This document shows positions 23,155-46,400 of a DNA stretch of 64,000 nt, piece after piece. The stretch comes from Ciona savignyi (taxonomy: Eukaryota; Chordata; Ascidiacea; Phlebobranchia; Cionidae): assembly GCA_000149265.1 (NCBI GenBank), contig CH003313.1:951151-1015150 (forward strand), read 5' to 3'. Both the position numbers and the translations under genes were made by a program. The notes beneath the pieces are model-generated. The model was not told the DNA's origin. It was given only the letters and a program-made list of their open reading frames with translations, and made no database searches. The number at the start of each line of letters is the position of its first letter. Positions within the stretch are counted from its first letter, which is position 1.

Positions 23155-23745
23155 ACTGGTCCGACAGATTAGTCTTGTGGTCTAGTGTGTCACCTTTCAG
23201 CCGAAGGGAGGTATGAAAACAGGTAAGAAAAATATGAAACTAGCTAGTCAATTGTGTCCTTGAGCAAGGCACTCAACTTGGGCAAGGATAAGTGGGTTCT
23301 ACTAAAATAGTGTGCACACGCCAAATATTTAAGTGTGCAGTGTGCAAACGTCCAAGAGTGCACACTTCAAGTGTGCACAAAGTCTCCTTTTTATTACTAT
23401 TTTGTAAAAATCTTAAACAAACATATTATTCCATCCTAAATCTATCGTGTCCATCAGCTAACATATCTATCTACGTAACAAAAAAAGTACTGACAGTAAA
23501 TTACCCGATGTACAGAGGTAGGTTTACAGGTTTGTTGGAAATTATACGATGTTTATACTGCCAGCTCACGAGCATGTGTAAAATTACCAAGTGTGCAAAG
23601 ACGCAGGGAAAAAAAACTCGAGTGTGCAGCTGCCGTACTTTCCATACTGGCACAACACACTGCGATCTACCGATTACCCAGGTGTTAACCCCCTTGGTTT
23701 TCCCAGTCACAGGGATACACATGAATATCCTATCTTGTCATTTAG
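23155..23745 (+). repeat. SINE-A copy split by a ~330-base insertion
   Basis: The left half (23155-23308) runs from 'agattagtcttgtggtctag' to 'gtgggttctactaaa'. The right half (23640-23745) resumes at 'cacaacacactgcgatctac' and ends 'cacagggatacacatgaata'. The material between is foreign to the family and rich in AGTGTGCA motifs at both edges. Confidence 0.7.
23310..23636. mobile_element. Insertion in SINE-A with clustered AGTGTGCA motifs at both ends
   Basis: The left edge has several GTGTGCA/TGCACAC motifs within 70 bases ('gtgtgcacacg', 'aagtgtgcagtgtgcaaacg', 'gagtgcacacttcaagtgtg'). The right edge has 'aagtgtgcaaagacg' and 'cgagtgtgcagc'. Repeated subterminal motifs are typical of small non-autonomous DNA transposons. 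No clean target duplication was found, so the class is unknown. Confidence 0.45.
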
Positions 23746-24095
23746 TTGTAGGCTACTTGTCAAAATTTACATATTCACTTTTCTTGCTGCAAAAGACAGA
23801 GCTTGAAGAAAACAGGTTGAAAATATATAAACTCGACTATAACCAACATATAAAGAGCTAATTAATAAAAAACTTAAAAGTTCCTTATTTAAACTTATTC
23901 AGTCTGAGACAATAGACAAACAGTATTAAACCTCTTAAAATATTTAGAATTGTATTAAAGATAAAATTCTATAACTAACATACCTCTTATTTTTCTTGAA
24001 ATTTATTTCTTGTGAATAAACGTAAGTCGATGTTTTGTTAAATCTTGCAGCTTTTCAGAACGCATATCTACTATCCACTTTCATCCTAGATATAA

Positions 24096-24341
24096 ACAAT
24101 AAATCGGGGATCTCCCGAAATATACAAAACTAGCATTTTAAATAAAACAAAAGATAAATATATCCGAGTTGAAATTAATTATTTTACTGACTACAATTTA
24201 CTTGACAATAAAAAAATTAATAATTGTAAATTGTTGTCCCAAAATATTGCCGTCCCCGACAAGTAAAAGGGTTTCAGCACGGATGAGCAAACACGTGCTT
24301 CTCCGATCGTGACATCACATCCTGCCCTCTTTTCCACCAAC
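24096..24341. promoter_or_regulatory. Candidate bidirectional promoter between RIC3 and RPS11
   Basis: The RIC3 noncoding first exon (minus, about 23984-24095) and the RPS11 first exon (plus, from about 24321) leave roughly 230 bases between them. No TATA box stands out. The RPS11 leader begins with a pyrimidine run (CCTGCCCTCTTTTCC, 24321-24335), a 5'-TOP-like tract as in animal ribosomal-protein genes. Both start sites are inferred, not mapped. Confidence 0.5.
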
Positions 24342-27300
24342 ATGGCTGATGCGGCGCAGGTAATTTCGAATTGTTTGATTTTTTGATAAAACCAACCAAA
24401 AAGCGTTAAAAATATACGTTTTTAGTGACTAGTAGCGAAAAATGTAGAGCTGTAGTGCTTATGAATTGTTCTAAATATGGGAATTTCACGTTTTAAACGG
24501 AAAAAACGCTAATTTTCCTTATATCCATTTAGTTTAAATGGTTTAAACAATCTTATAATAGAAAAGAACACGTTTTTTATGTTTTTAACAGACAGAAAGG
24601 GCTTATCAAAAGCAACCGACCGTCTTTTTGAACAAGAAACGTGTGTTGACCAGTTCAAAAAAGAAGCTTCGTCATGTAAGAAGTGTAGGTCTTGGATTCA
24701 AAACCCCACGTGAGGTAAGGTGTTATTTTGTCTTGTAAATTGAATATTCATAGTGCAGTTATACTAAACTATGGGAAAATTGACCTAACTCTTTCCGTCC
24801 CAACTCGCCATATATCGCGAGTTGGTGGAAAACATGGTATCCCGCGTTGCATATAAATGGGTGCAAATCTAAAAAACGATTTCTCCGCAATGCGTAATGG
24901 TAGAGACCTCAGCTATGGCTCATTCGATCAAGGAAACCCTATATTTTATTCTCTGTAATTTTCGTGGAGAAATATTAAAACTGCGAGGAGTGATAGCCTT
25001 TCTTTTTCAAGGCTTCGCCTCTTATTTCTATCGATTTTACACGAATTTACAAGTGACTAACTCAGCCAATAGGAGTCGCGTTAACTTGCGGAGAAGCTCT
25101 TTTTGTCAAGCAAGTCTTTCTTTACATTCTCTGTGAATTTCGTGCCGTTGAGATAAAAAGGAGATCGTTGGTGACGTTTTTGCAGCAGGCGGTTATGCTT
25201 CGTGTTCACCAAAGCATGAATCCAGCTGGGCCTGCTGAGCGCACGATAAAGAAAAAGGCGGCGAGACTAGCCAGTTCGGTGTGCCCTGCTTTGAAGAATA
25301 TTGGATATAATATTTGTGTTTGTTTGCTTTTGTATGCCCTTTTTACACTTCCTTCACTATTCTTTTTTATACTTTTTACTATTTTAGTTCTACAAAACTA
25401 AAACACTTTACATGCGTTTTGGTTCAATTTTTCATAATATAGTTAGAATAAAGGGAAATTTCAATTAGGAATGTAAAAAAACTACTGACAGATACAAATA
25501 CAGTTCAAATTTTCCTGAGTACAAAAACTATTAGACAATCTACATTCCAATTTTCATATCATTTGGGCATACCAATAATTAGTGAGTATTTCGTTTGTCA
25601 GTGCACCTCAAAATTTTCAAAGTCGAGCAGAATTTTCTTTACATAAAAAATGGTGTTCACTAAAGTTTACATAATATATTCTTTATTCGAGGTAGATTCT
25701 AGGGTGTGTGGTTTGTTTAAAAGAGGGATAAATTATCTTTCCAACCATACTAAATATTAAATCATAGCATAAATTTGTGAAAAACTGTGCTAATTTGAAA
25801 ATGACCAAAAATTGTAAAAAACACTGCGGGACAGCATGTTTAAATTAATGCATTTGGGCGGGAGTGAAAGAGCTAATTTCTAATTCACTCTTTGGTGTAA
25901 CATTGAAAAATGGGATTTTTGAAATTTCTACTATTAATCCAGTTTGGAAAGCATGGCAGTTTTTAACAAGATCTTGTGCATGTAAACATTCAAAATTCCA
26001 TGTGCTTTCATAAAGTTTTAGATATATTTCTCTTCGTNNNNNNNNNNNNNNNNNNNNNNNNNNNNNNNNNNNNNNNNNNNNNNNNNNNNNNNNNNNNNNN
26101 NNNNNNNNNNNNNNNNNNNNNNNNNNNNNNNNNNNNNATCGCTTAATATACTTCGTAATTGCCATGATACCAATGTCAGGGTTGGGGTTAAAGTTAGTTG
26201 TGGGGTTGAGATTAGTGTTTGGGACAGGGTTAGAATTACTTTTCAAAGCAATCTAAGTAATCCAAGCGGTCCTGTAGTATGTAGATGCAACTTGTATTTT
26301 TAGTATAAAGGTTGCAAGCATATATCGTGCGATCCAGACTGGTTAGTCACTAATCTCTCTAACGTTATTAAGGTTTACAGAAAATAGTTTACTTAAATTT
26401 CTTTAGTACTATATCTCAGTCTTAGTATGACGGTTGTTATTGGTATGGTACCGGCACGCACATATCGATGCCTAGGTCGAAATTGTTTGCAGGTCTGTTC
26501 CAAAAAATAAAAAAGATTGGCACATCCGCCATAAAATTTGGCCTAGTTGCATCATGTATCGGGATAAATAAAAAGTATCCACTCTATTTCGTTTAGACTG
26601 TTTTTTTAGGATTAAAATGATATGGACAATCACTTTCTGGACAACCAAATAATAAATTCTCTCAAAATCGTTGTTTTTAAAATTTATTATATTAACAAAT
26701 TCACCTTGTTTTTTATTTAAAAACAATTATATTATACAGGCAATTGAGGGTTCTTACATTGACAAGAAATGTCCGTTTACCGGCAATGTTTTAATTCGTG
26801 GACGCATTTTGACGGGCGTGATCATGAAGCTTAAAATGCAACGGACAGCTGTTATCCGGAGAGATTATCTTCATTACGTGAAAAAATACAATCGATTTGA
26901 GAAACGGCACCAGAACATGTCAGTCCACATATCACCTTGCTTCCGGTAAGTGTTTGTTTTTCATATTTAAGGAAACTCTTTATTTGTGTTCTATTCTTTG
27001 TACCTTTTTATTTTCACACTGGAAGTTCGATTTTTATTATTAGTTGCAGTAGATAAATATGTTTTAGATGCAATACTATTTTAAAGTCACCTTGTAAGAA
27101 CTGTGTTGTGTTAGGCTTTGGTGGAGTTGTAATTAAATGTTTTAATTTGCCAATCGCTTCAAAATACTCGACCGGTTTATCTGGTGGTGTAGTGTGATGC
27201 CTTTGCAGTTTTTAAAACTGGCCGGAATGTGTGTATCATATACAACACACTGCTATACGGTGGGTGCGAGGTGATATGACAATTTACAGGGATAAACATA

Positions 27301-27456
27301 AATATCCTAAAATTCCCCCCCTCCCACAGAGATGCAATGGTTGGGGATATTGCCACAGTTGGAGAGTGCCGACCCATCAGCAAAACAGTAAGCTTCAACG
27401 TTCTTAAGATCAACAAAGCAAGGGGAGCCAACAAAAAGCAGTTCGCCAAGTTTTGA
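24342..27456 (+). CDS. RPS11: 40S ribosomal protein S11 (uS17)
   Basis: Four exons: 24342-24359, 24592-24714, 26740-26945 and 27330-27456. Phases agree and give 157 residues (human 158). Key stretches: 'MADAAQ'; '[17 protein letters not shown]'; 'GLGFKTPRE'; '[16 protein letters not shown]'; '[18 protein letters not shown]' (uS17 signature); '[15 protein letters not shown]'; '[20 protein letters not shown]'; and the C-terminal 'KKQFAKF'. The protein binds 18S rRNA in the small subunit. The leader carries a 5'-TOP-like pyrimidine tract, suggesting translational control by nutrient signalling. Intron 2 (2.0 kb) contains a piggyBac-like element and the assembly gap; intron 3 contains a reverse SINE-A ending close to the last exon. 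Confidence 0.97.
24789..25872. mobile_element. piggyBac-like non-autonomous transposon with CTAA flanks
   Basis: The left end starts CTCTTTCCGTCCC; the right end, reverse-complemented, starts CTCTTTCACTCCC (11 of 13 match). Both ends are followed internally by GCC-rich sequence. The flanks are CTAA at 24785-24788 and 25873-25876. The 'C-T-C-TTTC..TCCC' terminus and a 4-base duplication resemble piggyBac elements, which normally use TTAA. Length is 1084 bases. No transposase is recognised; the open frame at 25168-25401 has no identifiable domain. It sits in RPS11 intron 2. Confidence 0.65.
26038..26137. other. Assembly gap of 100 N
   Basis: Exactly 100 undetermined bases, probably a placeholder of unknown true size, within RPS11 intron 2. 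Any reading frame across it is meaningless. Confidence 0.99.
26165..26250. repeat. Degenerate GGGTTA-like simple repeat beside the gap
   Basis: The plus strand runs through irregular 'cagggttggggttaaag', 'ttagttgtggggttgagatt' and 'gggacagggttagaatt' units of about six bases, like decayed TTAGGG. Its position beside the N run suggests that a longer repeat broke the assembly. Confidence 0.55.
27160..27325 (-). repeat. SINE-A copy in RPS11 intron 3
   Basis: As written on plus: 'tggtggtgtagtgtgatgcc' at the left (a plus-like head), then 'cacaacacactgctatacgg', 'gtgggtgcgaggtgatatga' and 'gggataaacataaatatcc'. On inspection the order matches a plus-strand copy with its middle deleted, so the strand given is uncertain. 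It ends about 10 bases before the polypyrimidine tract of the last RPS11 exon. Confidence 0.5.
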
Positions 27457-28446
27457 AGTTTGAACTTGTTGAAGTGGCAATAAATAAGTCGAAATATTTC
27501 GTGTCGTTTAAGAAGACTAGAACAACTTGGTATTAGTCTCAAGTTCCTATGAATATGTTCTGTAGATGTAGGCTTTTTATAAGATGCTGAAAGAATTTGT
27601 CATAAACCGAATTTTTTCAATCTTACTACAAATACTGAGCAATACAATACCAGGAATTGGGTTTAATAGGTAGGTCAGCAGTATTGTAATAGGAGATCAT
27701 CAGCAATATAAACACCAAGTTACAGCAAAACATAATTCTGGCAAAAGGATGTAAAAATTAGTGTTTGGTCAGATTACTATGATCTAAAGAACAGCATAAT
27801 CCTGGTTTTTAATTTACTTTTTATCCAGATATGTTCCTTAACAAGTTACCTAACCGAACTTAATTAAAAACTGGTTGAATAACACATGGTTACCAATCAC
27901 AAAGATATTACATTAACTTGAATTTATAAAGAAATTTTAGTTTAAACCACCATGCCTTCATACAGGTAGCGATAATCAAGAAGATACAAAAATACAATTA
28001 CAAAAAAAACTGCAAAGTTGAATAAAGAAAGTGGGTTGACATCAATTTTAAACTCTACAAATTTGTGACCAAAACAATGTGCAAATTTGGATGCCAATAA
28101 AGAATAACTATAAAATATTCCACTATATTTCTGGAAATCATAATTAGAAAATTCTATAGTGTAATAATTTATAAAGTAGCCATATTAAAACAAAATTACA
28201 ATGCTATAAGTTGGTATAAAATGGTTGTTACAAAAAAACATAAGAATATACAACATCGATAGCATACTGCTTCTTATTTTGCACTAAAGTTCGCACTGTG
28301 TAAAATTACTTTGACTGGAAAATACAATCTTCACCTCGATATAAATGTGGGTGGAAGGATCCTAGGTTTATTTCGCTATTGAAAACAGATAGCGTGGGGA
28401 TTTCTCATAAAATAAATGTTTGGAGACAAATTTTAAACCAGTTACA
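27457..28446. other. Intergenic interval between convergent RPS11 and phosphatase genes
   Basis: AT-rich, no exon recognised. It should hold the 3' UTRs of both genes, which converge here. Confidence 0.4.
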
Positions 28447-40665
<12,219 letters not shown>

Positions 40666-40828
40666 TATATAAAACTAAGCTTAACCAACAAAAAACTAAA
40701 TAAAAATATGGTTTAATTTTGGTGGTCGGAGTAGGGCAACACTAAAAGGAGGGAAAGCGGGAAGGAGGGAAACTACCCACTAAAATTAGGAAAACTAATT
40801 TAAACCCTGTCCTTAACGCTAAAGATTA

Positions 40829-40985
40829 GCTTGGTGGGTCAGTGCATCGTCTTTAGCTCCGGTAATCCCACGATAGGCGCGAGGTTATCTAAAGATTACC
40901 ATATGTTAACGCCCCTAGCGCTCTCCCATTTACGAGGATAAACATGAATATTCTATCCCTTATCTAAACAATTTAATGAAAATAT
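40829..40985 (+). repeat. Internally deleted SINE-A copy upstream of the phosphatase gene
   Basis: The head 'gcttggtgggtcagtgcatc' joins directly to 'ctccggtaatcccacgatag', then 'gcgaggttatctaaagatta' and 'tttacgaggataaacatgaa'. The middle, including the B-box region, is missing. Confidence 0.65.
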
Positions 40986-41182
40986 ACCCATATTATACAA
41001 TGCAATGCTATAGCTTTTTTTCTCTTCATTCATTTAACGTGAACATCCTGTCCTATCCCCAGTATTTACAATGGGGAATTCCCAATAGTATTAAGTCTTA
41101 ACAATAATATTATTTTTTCCCTTTTAATAGGATAAGTTTAGGACTCTTAGGTATTAGGCACCTTTTTAATTAGCACTCTGTA

Positions 41183-41222
41183 TATGAATTGGTCGCGGTA
41201 ACCATTCGGCCACCGAACGTTA
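41183..41222 (-). repeat. SINE-B head fragment
   Basis: The plus strand shows 'aattggtcgcggtaaccatt' then 'cggccaccgaacg', the reverse of the SINE-B tRNA-like head. It directly precedes a SINE-A copy. Confidence 0.55.
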
Positions 41223-41234
41223 ATTAACATTTTA

Positions 41235-41545
41235 ATCGCTTCGTCCGACGGGTTAGTCTGGTGGTTTAGTGCGTCGCCTTTCAGCCAAAATGTTTCAGGA
41301 AGGAAATTAGTTGCTAGCTATAGTCGCTTATGTCATTGGGCAAGGCACTTAACGGACATTGCCTGAACCCAGCGTATTAATGGGTTCTACTAAATTGAAG
41401 GAACGTGTGAATTAATACACAACACAATGCAATAGCTTCCGGTAACCCGACGGTGGACGCGAGGTAATCTGACGATTGTCCGTGTGTTAACCCCCTTGGT
41501 ATTCCCATTCACGGGGATAAGCATAAATATCCTATCCGTATTTAA
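41235..41545 (+). repeat. SINE-A, best-preserved copy
   Basis: The clearest copy of the family, about 300 bases. Head 'ggttagtctggtggtttagt', hairpin 'gcctttcagccaaaatg', 'gtcattgggcaaggcactta', 'gcctgaacccagcgtattaa', 'tacacaacacaatgcaatag', 'ccggtaacccgacggtggac', 'ctgacgattgtccgtgtgtt', end 'cacggggataagcataaata'. The head resembles a tRNA; the rest is family-specific. More than ten diverged copies occur in this window in both orientations. Confidence 0.8.
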
Positions 41546-42103
41546 ATGGCTTAAGTTTGTTATTATGCTATAACAATAACAAAATGTTTAAGTAAACCAT
41601 TTTGCTAAGGATATCAGTACGCGTACGTTGTAGAACATAAATACGGTAAAATTGCCCCAAAAGTACGTTGCGTATGGTCTGGTACGTCTCCAGGGTCATT
41701 GTTGCGAAGCATGAGGTACAGTGTCACGTATTTTGAAAAAAAAACAAATAAAATTTACGTATTACGTATCATCGCATGTACGTCGTAAATAAAAAATAGA
41801 TGTAAGGGTCTATTGTGACACAATAATTTACTTGTGAGTGCATTCTACAGTACCTTTTTTCGAAACTTTGTATTTTAATTTAATAAAAAAATAATTCAGC
41901 TAAGAGATAGTAGCATACACATATAAGATGCCCATTATGTAAGACGATAATAAATATCTAACAGTTTATCAGTAACAACTGTTATTCTACGTTAATTTGC
42001 TAATTTCGATATGACTTGAAATGACTTCCGCCAGAGGTCGCTAGAGATATAAATAAAAATCGCCGCTCAGCAGTCTCAGAAAATCATTTCGCGATTGGAG
42101 AGC

Positions 42104-43439
42104 ATGGAGGTCGGACGTTCTTACGCCTCTGCGCTCAAAAGCAAATCAAGTGGAACAATCGGGCAACGCCCTAATTGCCTTAGTTTTAGGTCTGCTAAGA
42201 CCTTGTCAAGAGACAGTATCTGGCAATTGTTTGATAAACTGCTTATTAAAGAAAATCAATTAGAAGCAATAGCAGAAAGAAAAGGCAATTTAGTGGATGT
42301 CACATGTAAATCCAGAGAAGACTGTCTGAAGATATATCAAAAACTAAAAAGTGCAGAAAATATTTATTCTGTCCATATGTATATGTCGGATAGAACAACA
42401 GTTGTAATTGGATGGATTCCCTTTCCCCTGAAAAACGAGGTACTGGCCGAAACGCTGTGTCAGTATGGAAAATTATACAATATAAGAAACAAAGTCGACA
42501 AGCGTGGTTTGTCAACCGGGATTCGGCTGGCACTGCTTGAAAAATCAGACTTGGAAAAAAGACCGATACCAAGCTACATAAATGTAGCAGGATATGAACT
42601 GTTTGTAAAGTACCATGGACAAACTGAGACTTGCAAGCATTGTGGGAGAACCAGGCCACAAACTCGCCACGTGCCCGAGGAGATTCCCACTTGACCAATA
42701 CCCGGCTCTTCAGAGAACACAAGAGAACGACAACCCGCCAAAAGCAAAACCTGCGGAAACTATAATGACTCAAGAAACAAATGAACAAGAAAATGGAGAC
42801 AAATGTGTAGATTCCCTCGAGGAACCTAGTTTACAGGAATCAGTTCAAATCACGAAACCTCAAAAAACAAATAACATTAAATACAACGATTCGACAGGAA
42901 CGAAAAGGCCAAGGACCAGCCCAACAACCGAACAACCGCGATCCAAAACGGTGAGTCTAAGCAAAAATCAATTTCAGGTCACCTGTCCGTATTGTAAAAC
43001 TGATGGCCTGATTCTGGATGATGCAACGTCATACTATTGTATTAAGTGTAGAAAATCGTCAAATGTGGCGAAATCCTTCTGCAGCGAAATCGGTGATTGG
43101 TGGCTTGAACCCAAGGCACAAACTAGTACAATATGTCTCTACTGCGAGGAAAATATGGTCAAACTACCATGCTGTGGTCAATTTAGGCCAAAAATAAAAC
43201 TAAAAAGAAACATAGTAGAGTGCTGCCACTGTTTATTGCGATCGGTGTTCTGTTCTTGTGGCCATCTAAACCTGGCACCACCGAGAAATCAAAGAAAACC
43301 TTGCAAAAACAAAACCTGTACTAAATGGATTATGAACTGCACCTGTAACCTTATCTGTGCAAAGACAACCGAAGACGGCGGTCAAATTGTATGCAGCTGT
43401 GGGATAGAATTGGAAGAGGACATCGAACTCGCATCATAA
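42104..43439 (+). CDS. LINE ORF1 with zinc knuckle and Cys-rich C-terminal region (frameshifted)
   Basis: It begins MEVGRSYASALKSKSSG. The N-terminal half ends in a CCHC knuckle, but the reading frame breaks inside it: 'CKHCG' is in one frame and 'EPGHKLATCP' in the next, because of one extra base in the GGG at 42644-42646. After a low-complexity stretch the C-terminal ~150 residues hold about 21 cysteines in CxxC-like pairs ('CPYCKTDG', 'YYCIKC', 'ICLYC', 'LPCCGQF', 'ECCHC', 'FCSCGH', 'NCTC', 'VCSCG'). Such a zinc-binding tail is unusual for an L1-type ORF1. Known ORF1 proteins bind element RNA. The frameshift could be real decay or a sequencing error. Confidence 0.75.
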
Positions 43440-43491
43440 AAAGATTGAGATAAGACCCTTTGTTGCTTTTATATATTCATTAATACTTATA

Positions 43492-46400
43492 ATGTCGGTT
43501 AATTTTGCCTCCTTTAATGTTGCCGGGCTAGGAAATAGCATAAAACAGAAAACCGTTTTCAATTTTATTCGCAAAAAGGGTTTTAGCATTGTACTTTTGC
43601 AAGAAACGCACCGTACACTTAAATCTGAAAAATTATGGGAAATGGAATGGGGCTCAAAAATAATATGGGCCCATGGTACCAGCAGGAGCAAAGGAGTGGC
43701 GATACTCTTTGACAAAAAAACCTCGTACTCGGTGACTGATTACATTGCAGACACAAGCGGCAGATACTTAATAACAGAAATGATCTTAGATTCTCTGAAA
43801 CTGACCCTGGTCAAACTGTATGCCCCAACTAATGACGACCCCGACTTCTTTGAAGGCCTGTTTCAAACCGTTGAGGGTCTATCAAGTAACTCTGACCTTA
43901 TAATTGGAGGTGATTTTAACTTAATTTTAAACCCAAATCTGGACCGGCATCAACGTTCCGTCGATAGAAATACAAAATCAAAGGAAAAAATATCCGCGTA
44001 TATGGACACTCTTGGCCTAGAAGATATTTTTCGGATAAAAATCCTAACACAAGGAAATTCACACGCTTTCAACTGAACCCCTACTCAGCAAGCCGTATTG
44101 ATTTTTTTCTGACGTCGAGACGCCTTGCCCCCAAAGTTAATAAATGCGACATAGTACCCAGCGTCAAATCGGATCACGATGTTGTTACCATAACCCTTCG
44201 TCAGTTCTCTAACAATCCCGGAAAAGGTGCGTGGAAACTAAATGTCTCCTTACTAGACGATGCCAGCTGTATTTCTAAAATTAAGGCAGCAATTAAAGAC
44301 TTTGCCCAAACTAATCCTCCAGGTCATGTAAACGCCCATGTACGATGGGACACTTTAAAATGTGTTCTTCGAGGAGAGTTTATAAAAATATGCTCATACA
44401 AACGAAAAATAGCACAAAAGAGACAAACTTCACTGGAGAAAGAAATTTCCAAAACCGAACTTGATATTTCCCAACTAAAGAACCCATCTCAACAGCTCCG
44501 CGAGCGAATAAAAAGCTTACGCAAGGAGCTCGATGATCTCCTTGAAAACCGATCTAGGGGAGCGACAATAAGAAGTAGAGCAAGGTGGGCAGAAAACGGA
44601 GAAAAGTGCACAAAATACTTCCTAAACCTTGAGAAACGCAACGCAAACAAAAAGGCTATATTTCGACTCAAAACAGAAAATAGCACCATTCTAACGCACC
44701 AGAAAGATATTATTGGAGAACTGGGGATGTTTTATGAAAGTCTATACCAGCGGTTCCCAAACTGGGCGCCGCGGCGCCCTGGGGAGCCGCGAGACTTTGC
44801 CAGGGGCGCCGCAAAAGCATGCGGCGGTTGCTGCATTTATTGTTTTTTTCACGAAAAAACAATACATGTGTGTTACACCAGTAAAACGTTAATTGGAAAT
44901 GTTTGAGCCTGGTGTGCAACCCCATACACTGGCATACAGCATTCGTTTTACTTGTAAAATCCATTGTTCGGTGTTATCTGCCACTATTTGCTCACTAACA
45001 TGGCATTGTTTTCGAATAATGGTTTGTCAAATAACTGCTTTGCATTAATTGATTGTTCGTCACTTTAGTAGTTTAGTGAATAGTTTTAAAGAGTTTGAAT
45101 GGTTATCCAAATGCATGCTATAGTCTGGATATACAATATACAATACATGCAGTTTGAACATTTTGGCTTTATGAGGGAGCCGCAAGGTTTAATAAGTTTA
45201 CAAAAGGCGCCGCCAACAAAAAAAGTTTGGGAACCGCTGGTCTATACGATGATACAAGTTCAACAATTGAGCGACAGAATATCACAAATTATTTGGATAA
45301 GCTAACGTTACCAACGCTTGACACCGACGAATCCAACAGCATAGACCAGCCAATTACAGAACAAGAGTGCTACAACGCGTTAAAAACGATGCCCAATAAC
45401 AAATCACCAGGCAGTGACGGCTTTCCCGCCGAGTTCTATAAAACCTTTTGGCCCGACGTGAAAACCTTTATAATTGACGCGCTTCGCTATACTGAAAGAG
45501 AGTTAACTTTATCTGATACCCAGAAACAAGGTATAATAACTCTTATTCCTAAGGGCGATAAAGATCCCTTACTTGCAACAAACTACCGCCCAATCACCCT
45601 CTTGAATGTGGATTACAAAATACTCTCAAAGTTATTAACAGTCGAATTAAGCACTATCTGTCCACTCTTATACACCCAGATCAAAATGGTTTCATCAAAG
45701 GTCGGTCGGTATATTGGCGAAAACATCAGACTATTATTTAACGCAATGGAGTACTGCGAGGAAGAGAACATACCCGCCGCCATTATAAGTGTTGACTTTT
45801 ACAAAGCATTCGACATATTAGATTGGATGTTCGTAGAAGAATGTTTGAAAAAATGGGGATTTGGAGAATATATACAAAAATGGATCAATATCTTCAATCA
45901 AAATCCAAAATGCGCTGTTACTAACAATGGCCATCTGTCACAATACTTCGATATTAAAAGAGGTGTTCGCCAAGGTGACCCTCTTTCACCGACATTATTT
46001 GTCCTGGCAATAGAAACGCTTGCTTCAGAACTTCGAAATGCCGATTTTAACGGTATCAAAATTTTAAACAGCCAAATAAAAGTTTCACTTTTAGCGGATG
46101 ACACGGTTATATTTACTGACGGTGAATACCAAAGCTTCAAAACCGTTTTCCAAATACTGAATAACTTTGGGAAATTGTCCGGCTGCGTCTTGAATTTGCA
46201 AAAGTCATTAGCGTTTTATGCGGGAAGCAAAAAAAGGATGTACGCATAAGCCATATTCCGGTGATGGTTTAAAATGGCCTGCAAACCAAATAAAGTATCT
46301 AGGCGTAGAAATCCCTTTTACTGGAAACGCACAACGTATTTTAGACCTTAATCTTGCGTCACCACTTAAAAAAATTGAAGCTCTTTTAAAGATATGATCT

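Noticed and set aside
25845-26246. 133-codon minus-strand frame
   Set aside because: It spans the N gap and a simple repeat; its Asn/Pro content comes from the GGGTTA-like units.
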